A stretch of 64,000 bases of DNA, taken from the NCBI RefSeq assembly GCF_000526235.1, contig NZ_JAFR01000006.1:1-64000 (forward strand). The letters are read 5' to 3'. Each line of letters begins with the position of its first letter. Position 1 is the first letter of the stretch. The stretch comes from Acholeplasma granularum ATCC 19168. GTDB lineage: Bacteria; Bacillota_I; Bacilli_A; Acholeplasmatales; Acholeplasmataceae. Under the pieces are notes generated by a model. It saw only the letters and a list, made by a program, of their open reading frames with translations, was not told the DNA's origin and searched no databases. A program made the position numbers and the translations under genes. Below are positions 35,349 to 43,846 of this stretch, one piece after another.

Positions 35349-38300
35349 ATGATAAAAAAATTAACAATAATAATTATGATAATATTATTTGCAGGTATAT
35401 TGGTTGCTTGTGATAATAATGCAACACCCAAAATAGGTGATCAAACATTTGAAGAAATATTTGAGGAAATTAAACCAGTTTCAGAAACAAGTAGTAATCT
35501 AGAATTAATTACACAATCTACAAAATACCCTGATGCAACAATTACATGGCGTAGTAGCCAAATGAGCATCATTACAAACCAAGGTGAAGTTAGAAGACCT
35601 GATGAAAATACATCAGTTGAAATGATAGCAACTGTTACGTTAGAAGGTATTTTTAAAACAAAACGTTTTCCTGTAAATGTTTTATCTGTTGATAGTGTGA
35701 TATTTGATTTAAACGCTTATAAATCTGATTACGGATTTGCATCTTTAGCAATTTCTAACAGAGCAAGCTTAGCAGAACAAGTCGTAGAAGTATCAACACC
35801 TGTTGAGTTTTTAGATGCGATGGCTAATAAATCGATTAAAGTAATAAAAATTACCAATGATTTAAACATGGGTTATGAAAATGTAGTAAAACAACTACTT
35901 TTAGAAGGTAAAACACAAGAAGAAATAGACTCACATTATACGAACGGTTCATTTTATAGAATGAATGCCAATGTACCATCACTTCATCCAACATTAATTA
36001 AAGAAGGTGTTGGACAATTAATCATTCAAGATAGAAATGAAGGATTAATGATTTATTCAGAAAATGGTGCAAAAATATCTCACTTAACGACTATTATAAA
36101 AACATCTAAAGATATCGTTATTAGAAACCTACACTTAACAGGTATCTGGGAGTGGGATGATGATATGGCAGCAAACTATGATGACCAAGACTGGGACTAT
36201 TTTACTATTGAAACAACAAATGGTGTTTGGTTAGATCATCTAAAGTTTGATCAATCATATGATGGACTTGTCGATGTCAAAGGTGGTACATCTAATTTTA
36301 CGATTTCATATTTAGATTTAAACTTTCAAGTAAATGATTTTATTAGAGAACAAATTAATTACTTAGAAGAAAACTATATGTCAAATGAAAATAAAACATC
36401 TGCAAATTCCAGATATGTTCGATTAAGAGAATACTTAAATCCCGAACAAATCATGGAGTACACCTCCATGCAGAAAAAAGGATTTAACTTAGGTAATACA
36501 ACAATGGGCCTTGGATTTGACACAATTACTGTTACAATCCATCACTCAAGATTTATTAATTTAGCAGATAGATTACCTAGACTTCGTCAAGGTGATGTCC
36601 ATGTTTATAACGTTTTACAAGACAATACTGGATTAGAACGTGTAAGAGGGTTAATTAGTGGTACAGGAATGAGTTTACCTAACCAAGGAATGGTTCCTAC
36701 TGAAGAAGCTGCAATATTATATGAAAATAATAAATTAATAAATGTTGCTGAACCAATAAAAACGCATCAAGATAGTAACACAGATCCTAAATATACTGGA
36801 CGTTATAAAGTAGAAAACTCAATATTAATTAACGGTAGTAACTATTATTTAGGTAGTTCAAATGAAGGTGAACAAGGAGATGATCCATTTACACCTTGGC
36901 GTCAAAGTAACTCTAATATGCCAAGAATACCATTCTTCTTTAGAAATTATCAAGAAGTACCTTATCAATACAAAGGAAATCCCGATTTAAACTATTTTGT
37001 AAGTCCAGAATCTATTGGGAAAGTATTAAATGATAATTATGTAGGACCAGGTGAAATTCCGGGACTTAACTGGTTAGAAATTAGACGTATTTTATCAAAT
37101 CCAATTTCTCCTGTAGCGGTTAGGGGACATAAAATTGATCCTGCATCAATCATAATTGAAGATGATTTAATTGAAATAAATCAAGAGTTTACACCACAAA
37201 ACCCTAGAGTTACGAACTTCTATAAGGGTGGAACTCAATATGTTTTAGATAGAGACTATACACTAAGTATCGATACATCTAACTTGAATAATCAAGTTGA
37301 AGGTGAATATAAAGTCATTTATACATTTAAGAATACGCATAATGATTGGGATGAATTTATTTGGGAACAAAACGTTTTAGTTTATGATGCGAATAAAGCA
37401 AACGAAATTTACCGTTATAATGCATCTAGAGAATTTAACGGCATGATTAACATAGACTATAGTGTATATAAAAACTCTGGAACAATTTATTATTTATTTA
37501 GTGATAATCCAAATCTAAATATTAGCGATTTAAAAGCATCTAATAATTTAAATTCAGCTGTAATTGAAAATGTAAATGGTAGATTAAATAATCTTTCAAC
37601 ATCAAGATTACCTTATATATATTTATTTACTCAAAGAGAAGATTTAACATCTGAGGTGATTAGAATAGATATAATAAATGAGGTTATTATAGAAATATCT
37701 ACAGTTAATCAATTAAATGCAATGATTACATCATTTGATTCAATAGGTAAATATTATATATTAGTAAATGACATAGATATATCTACAGGCAGACTAGACC
37801 AACTTTCAACAGCAAACGTATTTGGTGGTGTATTTGATGGTAATGGTTATACATTAAAAAATTATTCTGCACAAGTATTACGTGGTGGATTATTTATGAC
37901 AATAAATGGTGGAATGATTAAAAATCTAACACTAGATAATATCAATTATAATGTTACATCATTATATCAGCCATCCTCTGATGATCCAAATGTTATGGTT
38001 GAAACAAAACCAAGTGATGATGCAGGAATTCTTGCAACATATGTTTATGGAAGTGCAATTTTTGAAAATATTACAATTAAGAATTCTAGCCTAACAACTG
38101 TTAAAAACTATGCAGGTACATTACTTGGGCGTATACGTACAGGTGAGGCAACATTTAATAATATTAAAGTACTAAATGTTGATATTAACGCTACTGTAAC
38201 AGCTGCTAAATATACGGGCGGTCTCATTGGTGGTATTGAAACAAATACTAAACTTTATATGAATGATATTTATGTTAATGGTCTTGACATTAAACATACC

Positions 38301-38735
38301 CAATCAGATATGATTGGTGTGGTTGTAGGGCGTATTCGTTCTCATGCAGAATTTAACAGAGTTGTTTTACTAGATGTGAATGTGACAGGACGTCATAACT
38401 TAGGTATTTTAATAGGAAAAGAAGATAATACAACAACAAGTGTGACTGCAAGTAATTTATTAGCCGATGTATCATTTGAATTCCAACCGGATGTTAGTGG
38501 AGTATATTCTGATTACTATGGATATGTTGTAGGAAATGCTGATGCTGGAAAAGTTGTTGTATCTAACTATTATGTTGTAGAATCACCTAACTTTATAAAT
38601 TCAAAAGGATTAAATTCACAAACAGGATTTATTGTACTAAGTGAATTAAATCAAACGTGGTTTGAAGCAAATTTAGGATCGATTGTAAATAGTCAATTAT
38701 GGACGATCGAATCTAATATGCTAAAATTAAACTAA
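35349..38735 (+). CDS. surface lipoprotein pectate lyase (PL1) with beta-helix module
   Basis: The 1128-residue protein has lipobox ILVAC near residue 21, an N-terminal bacterial Ig-like domain (about 30-115, ATITWRSSQMSIITNQGEV), then a PL1 domain (about 140-560): VWLDHLKFDQSYD305-GLVD309-VKG, TISYLDLNF, and TIHHSRF followed by D407-R408-LPR-LR-QGDVHVYN, the catalytic arginine region. A ~70-residue insert with LEENYMSNENKTSANSR interrupts the helix. After Ig-like and linker segments, the C-terminal ~300 residues are one copy of the shared beta-helix module (ISTVNQL...NDIDIST...FDGNGYTLKN). GGGGAGG precedes the ATG. It is the second extracellular pectate lyase of the locus. Confidence 0.85.
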   Translation: MIKKLTIIIMIILFAGILVACDNNATPKIGDQTFEEIFEEIKPVSETSSNLELITQSTKYPDATITWRSSQMSIITNQGEVRRPDENTSVEMIATVTLEGIFKTKRFPVNVLSVDSVIFDLNAYKSDYGFASLAISNRASLAEQVVEVSTPVEFLDAMANKSIKVIKITNDLNMGYENVVKQLLLEGKTQEEIDSHYTNGSFYRMNANVPSLHPTLIKEGVGQLIIQDRNEGLMIYSENGAKISHLTTIIKTSKDIVIRNLHLTGIWEWDDDMAANYDDQDWDYFTIETTNGVWLDHLKFDQSYDGLVDVKGGTSNFTISYLDLNFQVNDFIREQINYLEENYMSNENKTSANSRYVRLREYLNPEQIMEYTSMQKKGFNLGNTTMGLGFDTITVTIHHSRFINLADRLPRLRQGDVHVYNVLQDNTGLERVRGLISGTGMSLPNQGMVPTEEAAILYENNKLINVAEPIKTHQDSNTDPKYTGRYKVENSILINGSNYYLGSSNEGEQGDDPFTPWRQSNSNMPRIPFFFRNYQEVPYQYKGNPDLNYFVSPESIGKVLNDNYVGPGEIPGLNWLEIRRILSNPISPVAVRGHKIDPASIIIEDDLIEINQEFTPQNPRVTNFYKGGTQYVLDRDYTLSIDTSNLNNQVEGEYKVIYTFKNTHNDWDEFIWEQNVLVYDANKANEIYRYNASREFNGMINIDYSVYKNSGTIYYLFSDNPNLNISDLKASNNLNSAVIENVNGRLNNLSTSRLPYIYLFTQREDLTSEVIRIDIINEVIIEISTVNQLNAMITSFDSIGKYYILVNDIDISTGRLDQLSTANVFGGVFDGNGYTLKNYSAQVLRGGLFMTINGGMIKNLTLDNINYNVTSLYQPSSDDPNVMVETKPSDDAGILATYVYGSAIFENITIKNSSLTTVKNYAGTLLGRIRTGEATFNNIKVLNVDINATVTAAKYTGGLIGGIETNTKLYMNDIYVNGLDIKHTQSDMIGVVVGRIRSHAEFNRVVLLDVNVTGRHNLGILIGKEDNTTTSVTASNLLADVSFEFQPDVSGVYSDYYGYVVGNADAGKVVVSNYYVVESPNFINSKGLNSQTGFIVLSELNQTWFEANLGSIVNSQLWTIESNMLKLN

Positions 38736-38750
38736 TATTAAAAAAAACAT

Positions 38751-38782
38751 AAAGTTGTGGTATTTGATTACCACAACTTTTA
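38751..38782 (+). terminator. terminator after the 35349 lyase gene
   Basis: AAAGTTGTGGTA (38751-38762) pairs perfectly with TACCACAACTTT (38769-38780), then a short T-run. A longer reading frame starting at 38755 would begin inside this hairpin, which argues against that start. Confidence 0.75.
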
Positions 38783-38805
38783 TGACAATTAGAATAAGGA
38801 AAAAA

Positions 38806-40209
38806 ATGCAATTATTAAACAAACAAGATGAAGCAAGAAGAAGACAAATAACTACAGGTAATTTATGGAAGACGATACTAATTCTTTCAATACCACTGGC
38901 CATATACGAGACATTTAATTATCTATATGCATTTATTGACCTTTGGTTAATATCAGGAATTAATACAAACTTTGTCACATCAGTTATTTTTATTGATGAA
39001 TTAAGACTAGCTGTAACGGCTTTTGGTGGTTCAATTGCAGCTGCAGGATCAGTGATAGTTGCAAAGCACTTTGGTTCGAATGATATTGATCTTGCCAAAA
39101 GATCTGCTGCACAAGCAATTTTATTGGCTGTTATCGTATCTTTTGGTATTGTACTTGTCATGGTAAGTTTTGGTACAATTATTTTACAGTTTTTTGGAGC
39201 AACTCCTGAAATTATTGATTCTGGACTTTCTTATTATAATATCCAAATGATTACAACTGGATTAGTAGCCTTTAACTCGGTATTTATAGGTATCGAGAAA
39301 GCCAAGGGTAATACTAAAATTATACTTTATGCCAATATCATTGTAATGGCAATCAAACTGATATTATCTGCTGTATGGGTTAAAGTATTCGGTGGTGGTT
39401 TATTTGAGTTATCATTATCAAGTATGTTGGCTCAATTGATGTTAACCTTTATTGGAGTATATATTCTACTTTTCTATAAAAAGAATTCACTCAAACTAAA
39501 TTTAAGTAGTTTTAAAATAGAAAATAGTTTTATGAAAGAAATATTCATACTGGCAATTCCTGTATTTTTAGGTAAGTTTTTATTTAATATGGGGAAGGTT
39601 TTCATTAATGGTATTGCATTAATGTACCATTACTATGTGGTAGCGGCATTAGGTATTAGTGGAAAAATATTTGGATTTTTTGCATCGGTTGCAAACGTAT
39701 TTCATGAAACCGAAATGGCAGTTATTTCACAAAACATAGGATATAGAAGGTTGGACCGTGCAATAAAGTCATTTTATATAGCAATTACTTATGCAGCGGT
39801 TGTTTCAGTTGTAGGATTAATAATAAGTTGGTTTATTAAGGATTCAATGTTAAATTTATTAGGTAATTTTGACAGTGAACAACGTTATGTTATATTAGAA
39901 ATTTATAATTATGAACAATTTAGTTTAGTATTTAGTGCACTAATATCAGCAATATCCGGATTATTTATTGGCTTTAAGAAGACAAAAGTAGTTTTTTGGA
40001 TTAATATCATCAGGGTGGTTTTCTTAAGGCTTCCAGTGCTTTGGTTAATGTATACCTTCTTACCGGGTAAGAACTTTAGGGATGTTGGCTTTGTAATGTT
40101 TTTTTCTAACAGCCTAACAACTATCATTGCAGGTATTATAGCGATACGTTTTATATACACTCTAAAAACGTACGGATACCAAGATTTAAACTATCTAAAA
40201 ATCGAATAA
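38806..40209 (+). CDS. MATE family efflux transporter
   Basis: The polytopic protein has 467 residues and about 12 membrane helices in two similar halves. ATG 38806 follows AAGG at the right distance. MATE features include the N-terminal LWKTILILSIPLAIYETFNYLYAFIDLWLI, AFGGSIAAAGSVIVAKHFG, and in the second half IFILAIPVFLGKFLFNMGKVFING. MATE proteins export drugs or metabolites using Na+ or H+ gradients. It stands alone inside the pectin locus between two terminators. Whether it has a pectin-related substrate is unknown. Confidence 0.88.
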   Translation: MQLLNKQDEARRRQITTGNLWKTILILSIPLAIYETFNYLYAFIDLWLISGINTNFVTSVIFIDELRLAVTAFGGSIAAAGSVIVAKHFGSNDIDLAKRSAAQAILLAVIVSFGIVLVMVSFGTIILQFFGATPEIIDSGLSYYNIQMITTGLVAFNSVFIGIEKAKGNTKIILYANIIVMAIKLILSAVWVKVFGGGLFELSLSSMLAQLMLTFIGVYILLFYKKNSLKLNLSSFKIENSFMKEIFILAIPVFLGKFLFNMGKVFINGIALMYHYYVVAALGISGKIFGFFASVANVFHETEMAVISQNIGYRRLDRAIKSFYIAITYAAVVSVVGLIISWFIKDSMLNLLGNFDSEQRYVILEIYNYEQFSLVFSALISAISGLFIGFKKTKVVFWINIIRVVFLRLPVLWLMYTFLPGKNFRDVGFVMFFSNSLTTIIAGIIAIRFIYTLKTYGYQDLNYLKIE

Positions 40210-40218
40210 AATGTAAAA

Positions 40219-40268
40219 AAAAATAAATGTCAAATAACTTCTTATGAAAGCGTTGACATTTATTTTTT
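40219..40268. terminator. terminator between convergent MATE and CE8 genes
   Basis: AAAAATAAATGTCAA (40219-40233) pairs with TTGACATTTATTTTT (40253-40267), with T-rich sequence after and A-rich before, so it can act in both directions. Its 3' arm also contains the -35 of the promoter described next. Confidence 0.6.
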
Positions 40269-40307
40269 TATATGATAGAATATCCGTGTATTATAAACAG
40301 CGTTTAT
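40244..40307 (+). promoter_or_regulatory. consensus promoter with cre site and palindromic operator
   Basis: TTGACA (40253-40258), 17 bases, TAGAAT (40276-40281). ATGAAAGCGTTGACA (40244-40258) matches the CcpA cre consensus WTGNAANCGNWNNCW at every position and covers the -35. ATAAAC-AGC-GTTTAT (40293-40307) is a palindrome just past the expected transcription start, placed as for a repressor. The promoter points into the 3' end of the oppositely oriented CE8 gene, towards the ABC operon at 41267. Confidence 0.6.
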
Positions 40308-40337
40308 CATGATAGACGATACAATATAAAGTCCTTA

Positions 40338-41210
40338 TCACCTAAAGAATAAATCGGTAATGCGTTGTTTGAATAAATCATCTAACGGTTTGTTAAGTTG
40401 ATCATTAATATATGGAAACTCTCTAAATTCAAAATGAGACTTATCCCAAGTATGATATCTATCCTTTATATTTAAATCTATAAAGTTAGTGTGAATAAAA
40501 GTTGTTTTTCCAAATTCACGCCAAGGTCTTGCTAGAACAATATTAAAATGAGGGTCCAATGATTTTATAATACAATGATAGAAAACAAAACCAATACCAT
40601 TTTCATAAGTTGAAGGTGCAGCCAGATACCCATCGTTATTAAAAATCAATGTACATTCTTTAAATAGACAATTACCACTACCAAATATAAAATCTACGTT
40701 ACCGGTAATTGTGGAATTAGATATAGTGGTTTTAGTAGAAGATGTCAGTCGTTCATCCAAAGGAAGTATATGTGCATAGCGTATAGATAAGTCTTCTGGT
40801 AAAGGACCGATAAATAAAGTGTCTTGATTGCCTAAAATTTTACAGTTTAAAACACTATTGTGGTTACCGTAAATTGAAAGTGCAATAGCCTGTCCAATTC
40901 TTGGACCATGACCTGCATCATTAACAATTGTTAAATGTTTCAATACATTATTAGAACCTGTAATTGTAAAAGTTGATGTTCTAAATGTGTTATGAAGTAG
41001 ACCATCTGAATGCAGTTTATAACTGTAATCATCATATACAATGATTGTATTATCTACATCTTCACCAATTAAGGTTACATTAGATGATGAAAGTTTAAGT
41101 TTTTGCCTATAAGTACCTTTAGATAAATAAATTGTATGAAAAAAATTAGGATCTAATTGATCAAATAAAAGTTGAAGATCAGTTTGGGGTGTAACGTAGT
41201 GTTGTTTCAT
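40338..41210 (-). CDS. intracellular pectinesterase (CE8)
   Basis: The 290-residue protein has no signal peptide. It is a compact CE8 beta-helix: GTYRQKLKL, VTLIGEDVDNTIIVYDD, GQAIALSIYG, then catalytic NQDTLFIG, NVDFIFGSG and LARPWREFG. It would remove methyl groups from imported methylated oligogalacturonides in the cytoplasm before hydrolysis. AGGAGG lies just before ATG 41210, with its own consensus promoter (TTGTCA at 41273-41268, 17 bases, TATAAT at 41250-41245). It is the only minus-strand gene between 38806 and 57537. Confidence 0.92.
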   Translation of the reverse strand: MKQHYVTPQTDLQLLFDQLDPNFFHTIYLSKGTYRQKLKLSSSNVTLIGEDVDNTIIVYDDYSYKLHSDGLLHNTFRTSTFTITGSNNVLKHLTIVNDAGHGPRIGQAIALSIYGNHNSVLNCKILGNQDTLFIGPLPEDLSIRYAHILPLDERLTSSTKTTISNSTITGNVDFIFGSGNCLFKECTLIFNNDGYLAAPSTYENGIGFVFYHCIIKSLDPHFNIVLARPWREFGKTTFIHTNFIDLNIKDRYHTWDKSHFEFREFPYINDQLNKPLDDLFKQRITDLFFR

Positions 41211-41214
41211 TTGT

Positions 41215-41273
41215 TTGCCTCCTAAAAATAAAAGTTATATATTAATTATAAACGGAGTATAAGAAATTGACAA
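41215..41273. promoter_or_regulatory. overlapping divergent promoters for the CE8 gene and the ABC operon
   Basis: Minus strand: TTGTCA (41273-41268), 17 bases, TATAAT (41250-41245). Plus strand: TTGCCT (41215-41220), 17 bases, TATATT (41238-41243), with a GGAG ribosome site at 41254-41257. A half-site TTATAAAC (41246-41253) like the arm of the 40293 palindrome lies between them. Confidence 0.55.
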
Positions 41274-41851
41274 TTAAGAAGTTTATGTGGATGGATATCT
41301 TAATCTTAACAGTATGGGGCATACTAATGGATGTTATTGCATATTTTATAACAAGCTGGATTGCAACCTCCTCATTAGAATTACCGATTACAGAATCCGT
41401 ATTCATTGCTCCAAGTTTTGTAATTATATATTTAATTTATCATCGGTGGAAAGAAAAAGGATTTCTTATTAATGGAGTTTTCCTAGTATTGCATTTGATA
41501 TTGTATCGTAGTCAAATATTTAGAAGTTATGAATTTGTATTAATGGTTATAATCTCTTATGCAATATTCTTACTTACAATATTTACCACTAAATATATTG
41601 AAAAGATTAAACTTGGTGGATGGCTCTATCATTTAATAGCGTTCAATATATTATATATACTCATGTTTACATCAGAATATCTTGTAGGTAGTATTTTAGG
41701 TGTTCAAGTATCCTTACTAGGTATAACAATCAGACATTTAATCAATCTAATATTATGTTCACTCATTATAATCATTATGGCAGTACAAAAAAATCTAATT
41801 ATTGATATGAAAACACATTTAATTAATAGTAAAGCAGAGGAAGACATATGA
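41267..41851 (+). CDS. unrecognised integral membrane protein, first gene of the ABC importer operon
   Basis: The 194-residue protein has about six membrane helices and few loops (ILILTVWGILMDVIAYFITSWIA, FVIIYLIYH, FVLMVIISYAIFLLTIF, LINLILCSLIIIIMAV). TTG 41267 is chosen because GGAG sits nine bases upstream; an ATG at 41285 is the alternative. The size and helix count recall ECF S-components or YesL-like proteins, but I see no diagnostic motif of either. Its stop overlaps the ATG of the permease gene by four bases, so it is translationally coupled to the importer. Confidence 0.6.
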   Translation: MTIKKFMWMDILILTVWGILMDVIAYFITSWIATSSLELPITESVFIAPSFVIIYLIYHRWKEKGFLINGVFLVLHLILYRSQIFRSYEFVLMVIISYAIFLLTIFTTKYIEKIKLGGWLYHLIAFNILYILMFTSEYLVGSILGVQVSLLGITIRHLINLILCSLIIIIMAVQKNLIIDMKTHLINSKAEEDI

Positions 41852-42936
41852 ATCTAACAAACAATCAATCAATTATATCTTATCAAGAGCTTGAGGCTTT
41901 AAGAGAAGAGTCCATTTATAAAGAAATGGAGGAGTCTAAGTTACATAGATACTGGTTAACAATTAAAAGACAATGGCCAATCTTTGTAATGCTCATCCCA
42001 GTACTCGTATTTTTCTTACTATTTAGATATCGTCCGATTTTAGAACTTATCATCGGGTTTAAATCATATGATGCAAACATTACAAGTAATACATTTGAAT
42101 CCCCTTGGATTGGTTTTTATGCCCTAAGGGAGTTAATGTTTGGAACAAGAGAGTATACTGTATTATTCTGGAGAGCATTTAGAAATACATTTACAATCTC
42201 AATGTATGGTTTACTATTTGGGTTTCCTATCCCAATTATTCTAGCGCTTTTATTTAGTGAAATTAAAAGTGATGGATTTAGATCAATTACTCAAATCTTA
42301 ACCTATTTACCTAAATTTATTAGTACTGTTGTTATTACATCATTATTATTCTTAATGTTAAGACCAGGTCAAGCAGATGCTAATATTCAACCAGGTGTAA
42401 TAAACAGTTTCCTAGTCTGGTTGGGGGCAGTTCCAAACGAAACCAATCTATTAGGGAATCCTGCTTACTTCAGATCAATATTTATATTATCTGATATATG
42501 GGAGGGTGCAGGATATGGTTCAATTGTATATTTTGCAGCAATCATGTCTATTTCACCTACTTCATATGAAGCAGCTAAAATAGATGGAGCAAACAAATTA
42601 GACCAAATCAGATATGTCACATTACCGGGTATGGCACCAACATTAACAATTATGTTAATCTTACGTATTGGTGGTATATTATCGGTCGGTTATGAAAAAA
42701 TCATTTTAATGACTGAAAACGAAGTGCATTGGGTTCTAGACTCAGCAGACGTATTATCAACATTTATTCTTAGATTAGGAAACGTTTATGGTTCAAGTGC
42801 AGGGTTATCTGTACCACCAGATCTAATACGTGCATTCTCAACATCTGCTGACTTATTTAACTCATTCATTGCTATGTTTCTAGTACTGGGCGCTAACTTC
42901 ATTTCACGCCGTGTGTCAGATACATCATTATTTTAG
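41848..42936 (+). CDS. ABC importer permease, LplB/YteP type
   Basis: The 362-residue protein has a long charged N-terminus (about 40 residues), then six membrane helices. The EAA loop YEAAKIDGANKLDQIRYVTLPGM matches the CUT1 'polysaccharide' permeases LplB/YteP, which partner YtcP and YtcQ in uptake of pectin-derived oligosaccharides in Bacillus. Other family features are WPIFVMLIPVLVFFLLFRYRPI near the start and the late YEKIILM. Forms a heterodimer with the next gene product. Confidence 0.9.
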   Translation: MNLTNNQSIISYQELEALREESIYKEMEESKLHRYWLTIKRQWPIFVMLIPVLVFFLLFRYRPILELIIGFKSYDANITSNTFESPWIGFYALRELMFGTREYTVLFWRAFRNTFTISMYGLLFGFPIPIILALLFSEIKSDGFRSITQILTYLPKFISTVVITSLLFLMLRPGQADANIQPGVINSFLVWLGAVPNETNLLGNPAYFRSIFILSDIWEGAGYGSIVYFAAIMSISPTSYEAAKIDGANKLDQIRYVTLPGMAPTLTIMLILRIGGILSVGYEKIILMTENEVHWVLDSADVLSTFILRLGNVYGSSAGLSVPPDLIRAFSTSADLFNSFIAMFLVLGANFISRRVSDTSLF

Positions 42937-42945
42937 GAGTCCAAC

Positions 42946-43815
42946 ATGAAAAGATTAGATACTAGTGAAATTATATTTAAAATATTAGCTTACGTACTTG
43001 TTACATTATTTGCACTTGCAACTTTATATCCCTTTATATACACAATATCTGCATCAATCTCATCAAAAAATGCGATGGATGCAGGAGCGGTTGTATTTTG
43101 GCCAGTAGAACCAGATTTTCTAGCAATCAAAGCATTCTTCCAAGAACCTGCACAAGGTGTACGTTTATGGAGAAGTTACACGAATACACTGTTCTACACA
43201 TTCTACGGTACATTATTTTCAATGGTTGTATCAATATTTGCTGGATACGCATTATCAAAAAGTAATTTATTATTTAAACGCCAAATTGCATTCTTTATTA
43301 TCTTTACAATGTGGTTTAGTGCAGGGTTAATGCCTACATACTATAACTACCAAGCATTACTCGTCTCAAACCGTTGGGGTATTATCTACGGTTTTGGGGT
43401 TCAAGCTTTCAATATTATACTATTAAGAAACTATTTCCAAGGTATTTCAAAAGAAATTGAAGAAGCAGCAGTTGTTGATGGAGCAAATGAATTACAATTA
43501 TTAACCTCCATTTACATACCAATGAGTAAATCAGCCATAGCAACAGTAACATTATTCTATGCGCTATCACGTTGGAATGGGTATTTCTGGAACAGAATTT
43601 TAGTTTCAAATGCAAATGAACACCCATTACAAGTAATATTAAGATCAATTGTTTCAGAATCAGGTGATTCGGAAACTGGATTTGATTACCCATACTCATT
43701 AAGATCGCTTGCTTATGCAGCTATTGTATTGTCTGTTATTCCAATCATCATTATATATCCTTACTTGCAAAAATATTTTGCTAGAGGGGTTAATGTTGGT
43801 GGAGTCAAAGAATAA
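42946..43815 (+). CDS. ABC importer permease, LplC/YtcP type
   Basis: The 289-residue protein has six membrane helices. It opens with FKILAYVLVTLFALATLYPFIYTISASISS, typical of LplC/YtcP permeases. The EAA loop is EEAAVVDGANELQLLTSIYIPMS. LMPTYYNYQALLVSNRWGII and the terminal YFARGVNVGGVKE are also typical of the family. It begins 9 bases after the LplB-type gene with an AGGAG site. Confidence 0.93.
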   Translation: MKRLDTSEIIFKILAYVLVTLFALATLYPFIYTISASISSKNAMDAGAVVFWPVEPDFLAIKAFFQEPAQGVRLWRSYTNTLFYTFYGTLFSMVVSIFAGYALSKSNLLFKRQIAFFIIFTMWFSAGLMPTYYNYQALLVSNRWGIIYGFGVQAFNIILLRNYFQGISKEIEEAAVVDGANELQLLTSIYIPMSKSAIATVTLFYALSRWNGYFWNRILVSNANEHPLQVILRSIVSESGDSETGFDYPYSLRSLAYAAIVLSVIPIIIIYPYLQKYFARGVNVGGVKE

Positions 43816-43846
43816 TAAAAAAAGAAAAAGGAAAAGGAGATTTGTA

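Noticed and set aside
38755-38805. Upstream start for the MATE gene
   Set aside because: It begins inside the terminator hairpin of the previous gene; ATG 38806 has a proper ribosome site.
43709-43846. Upstream start for the binding lipoprotein
   Set aside because: It overlaps the permease gene and would bury the signal peptide; AAAAGGAGA and ATG 43847 restore a clean lipoprotein start.
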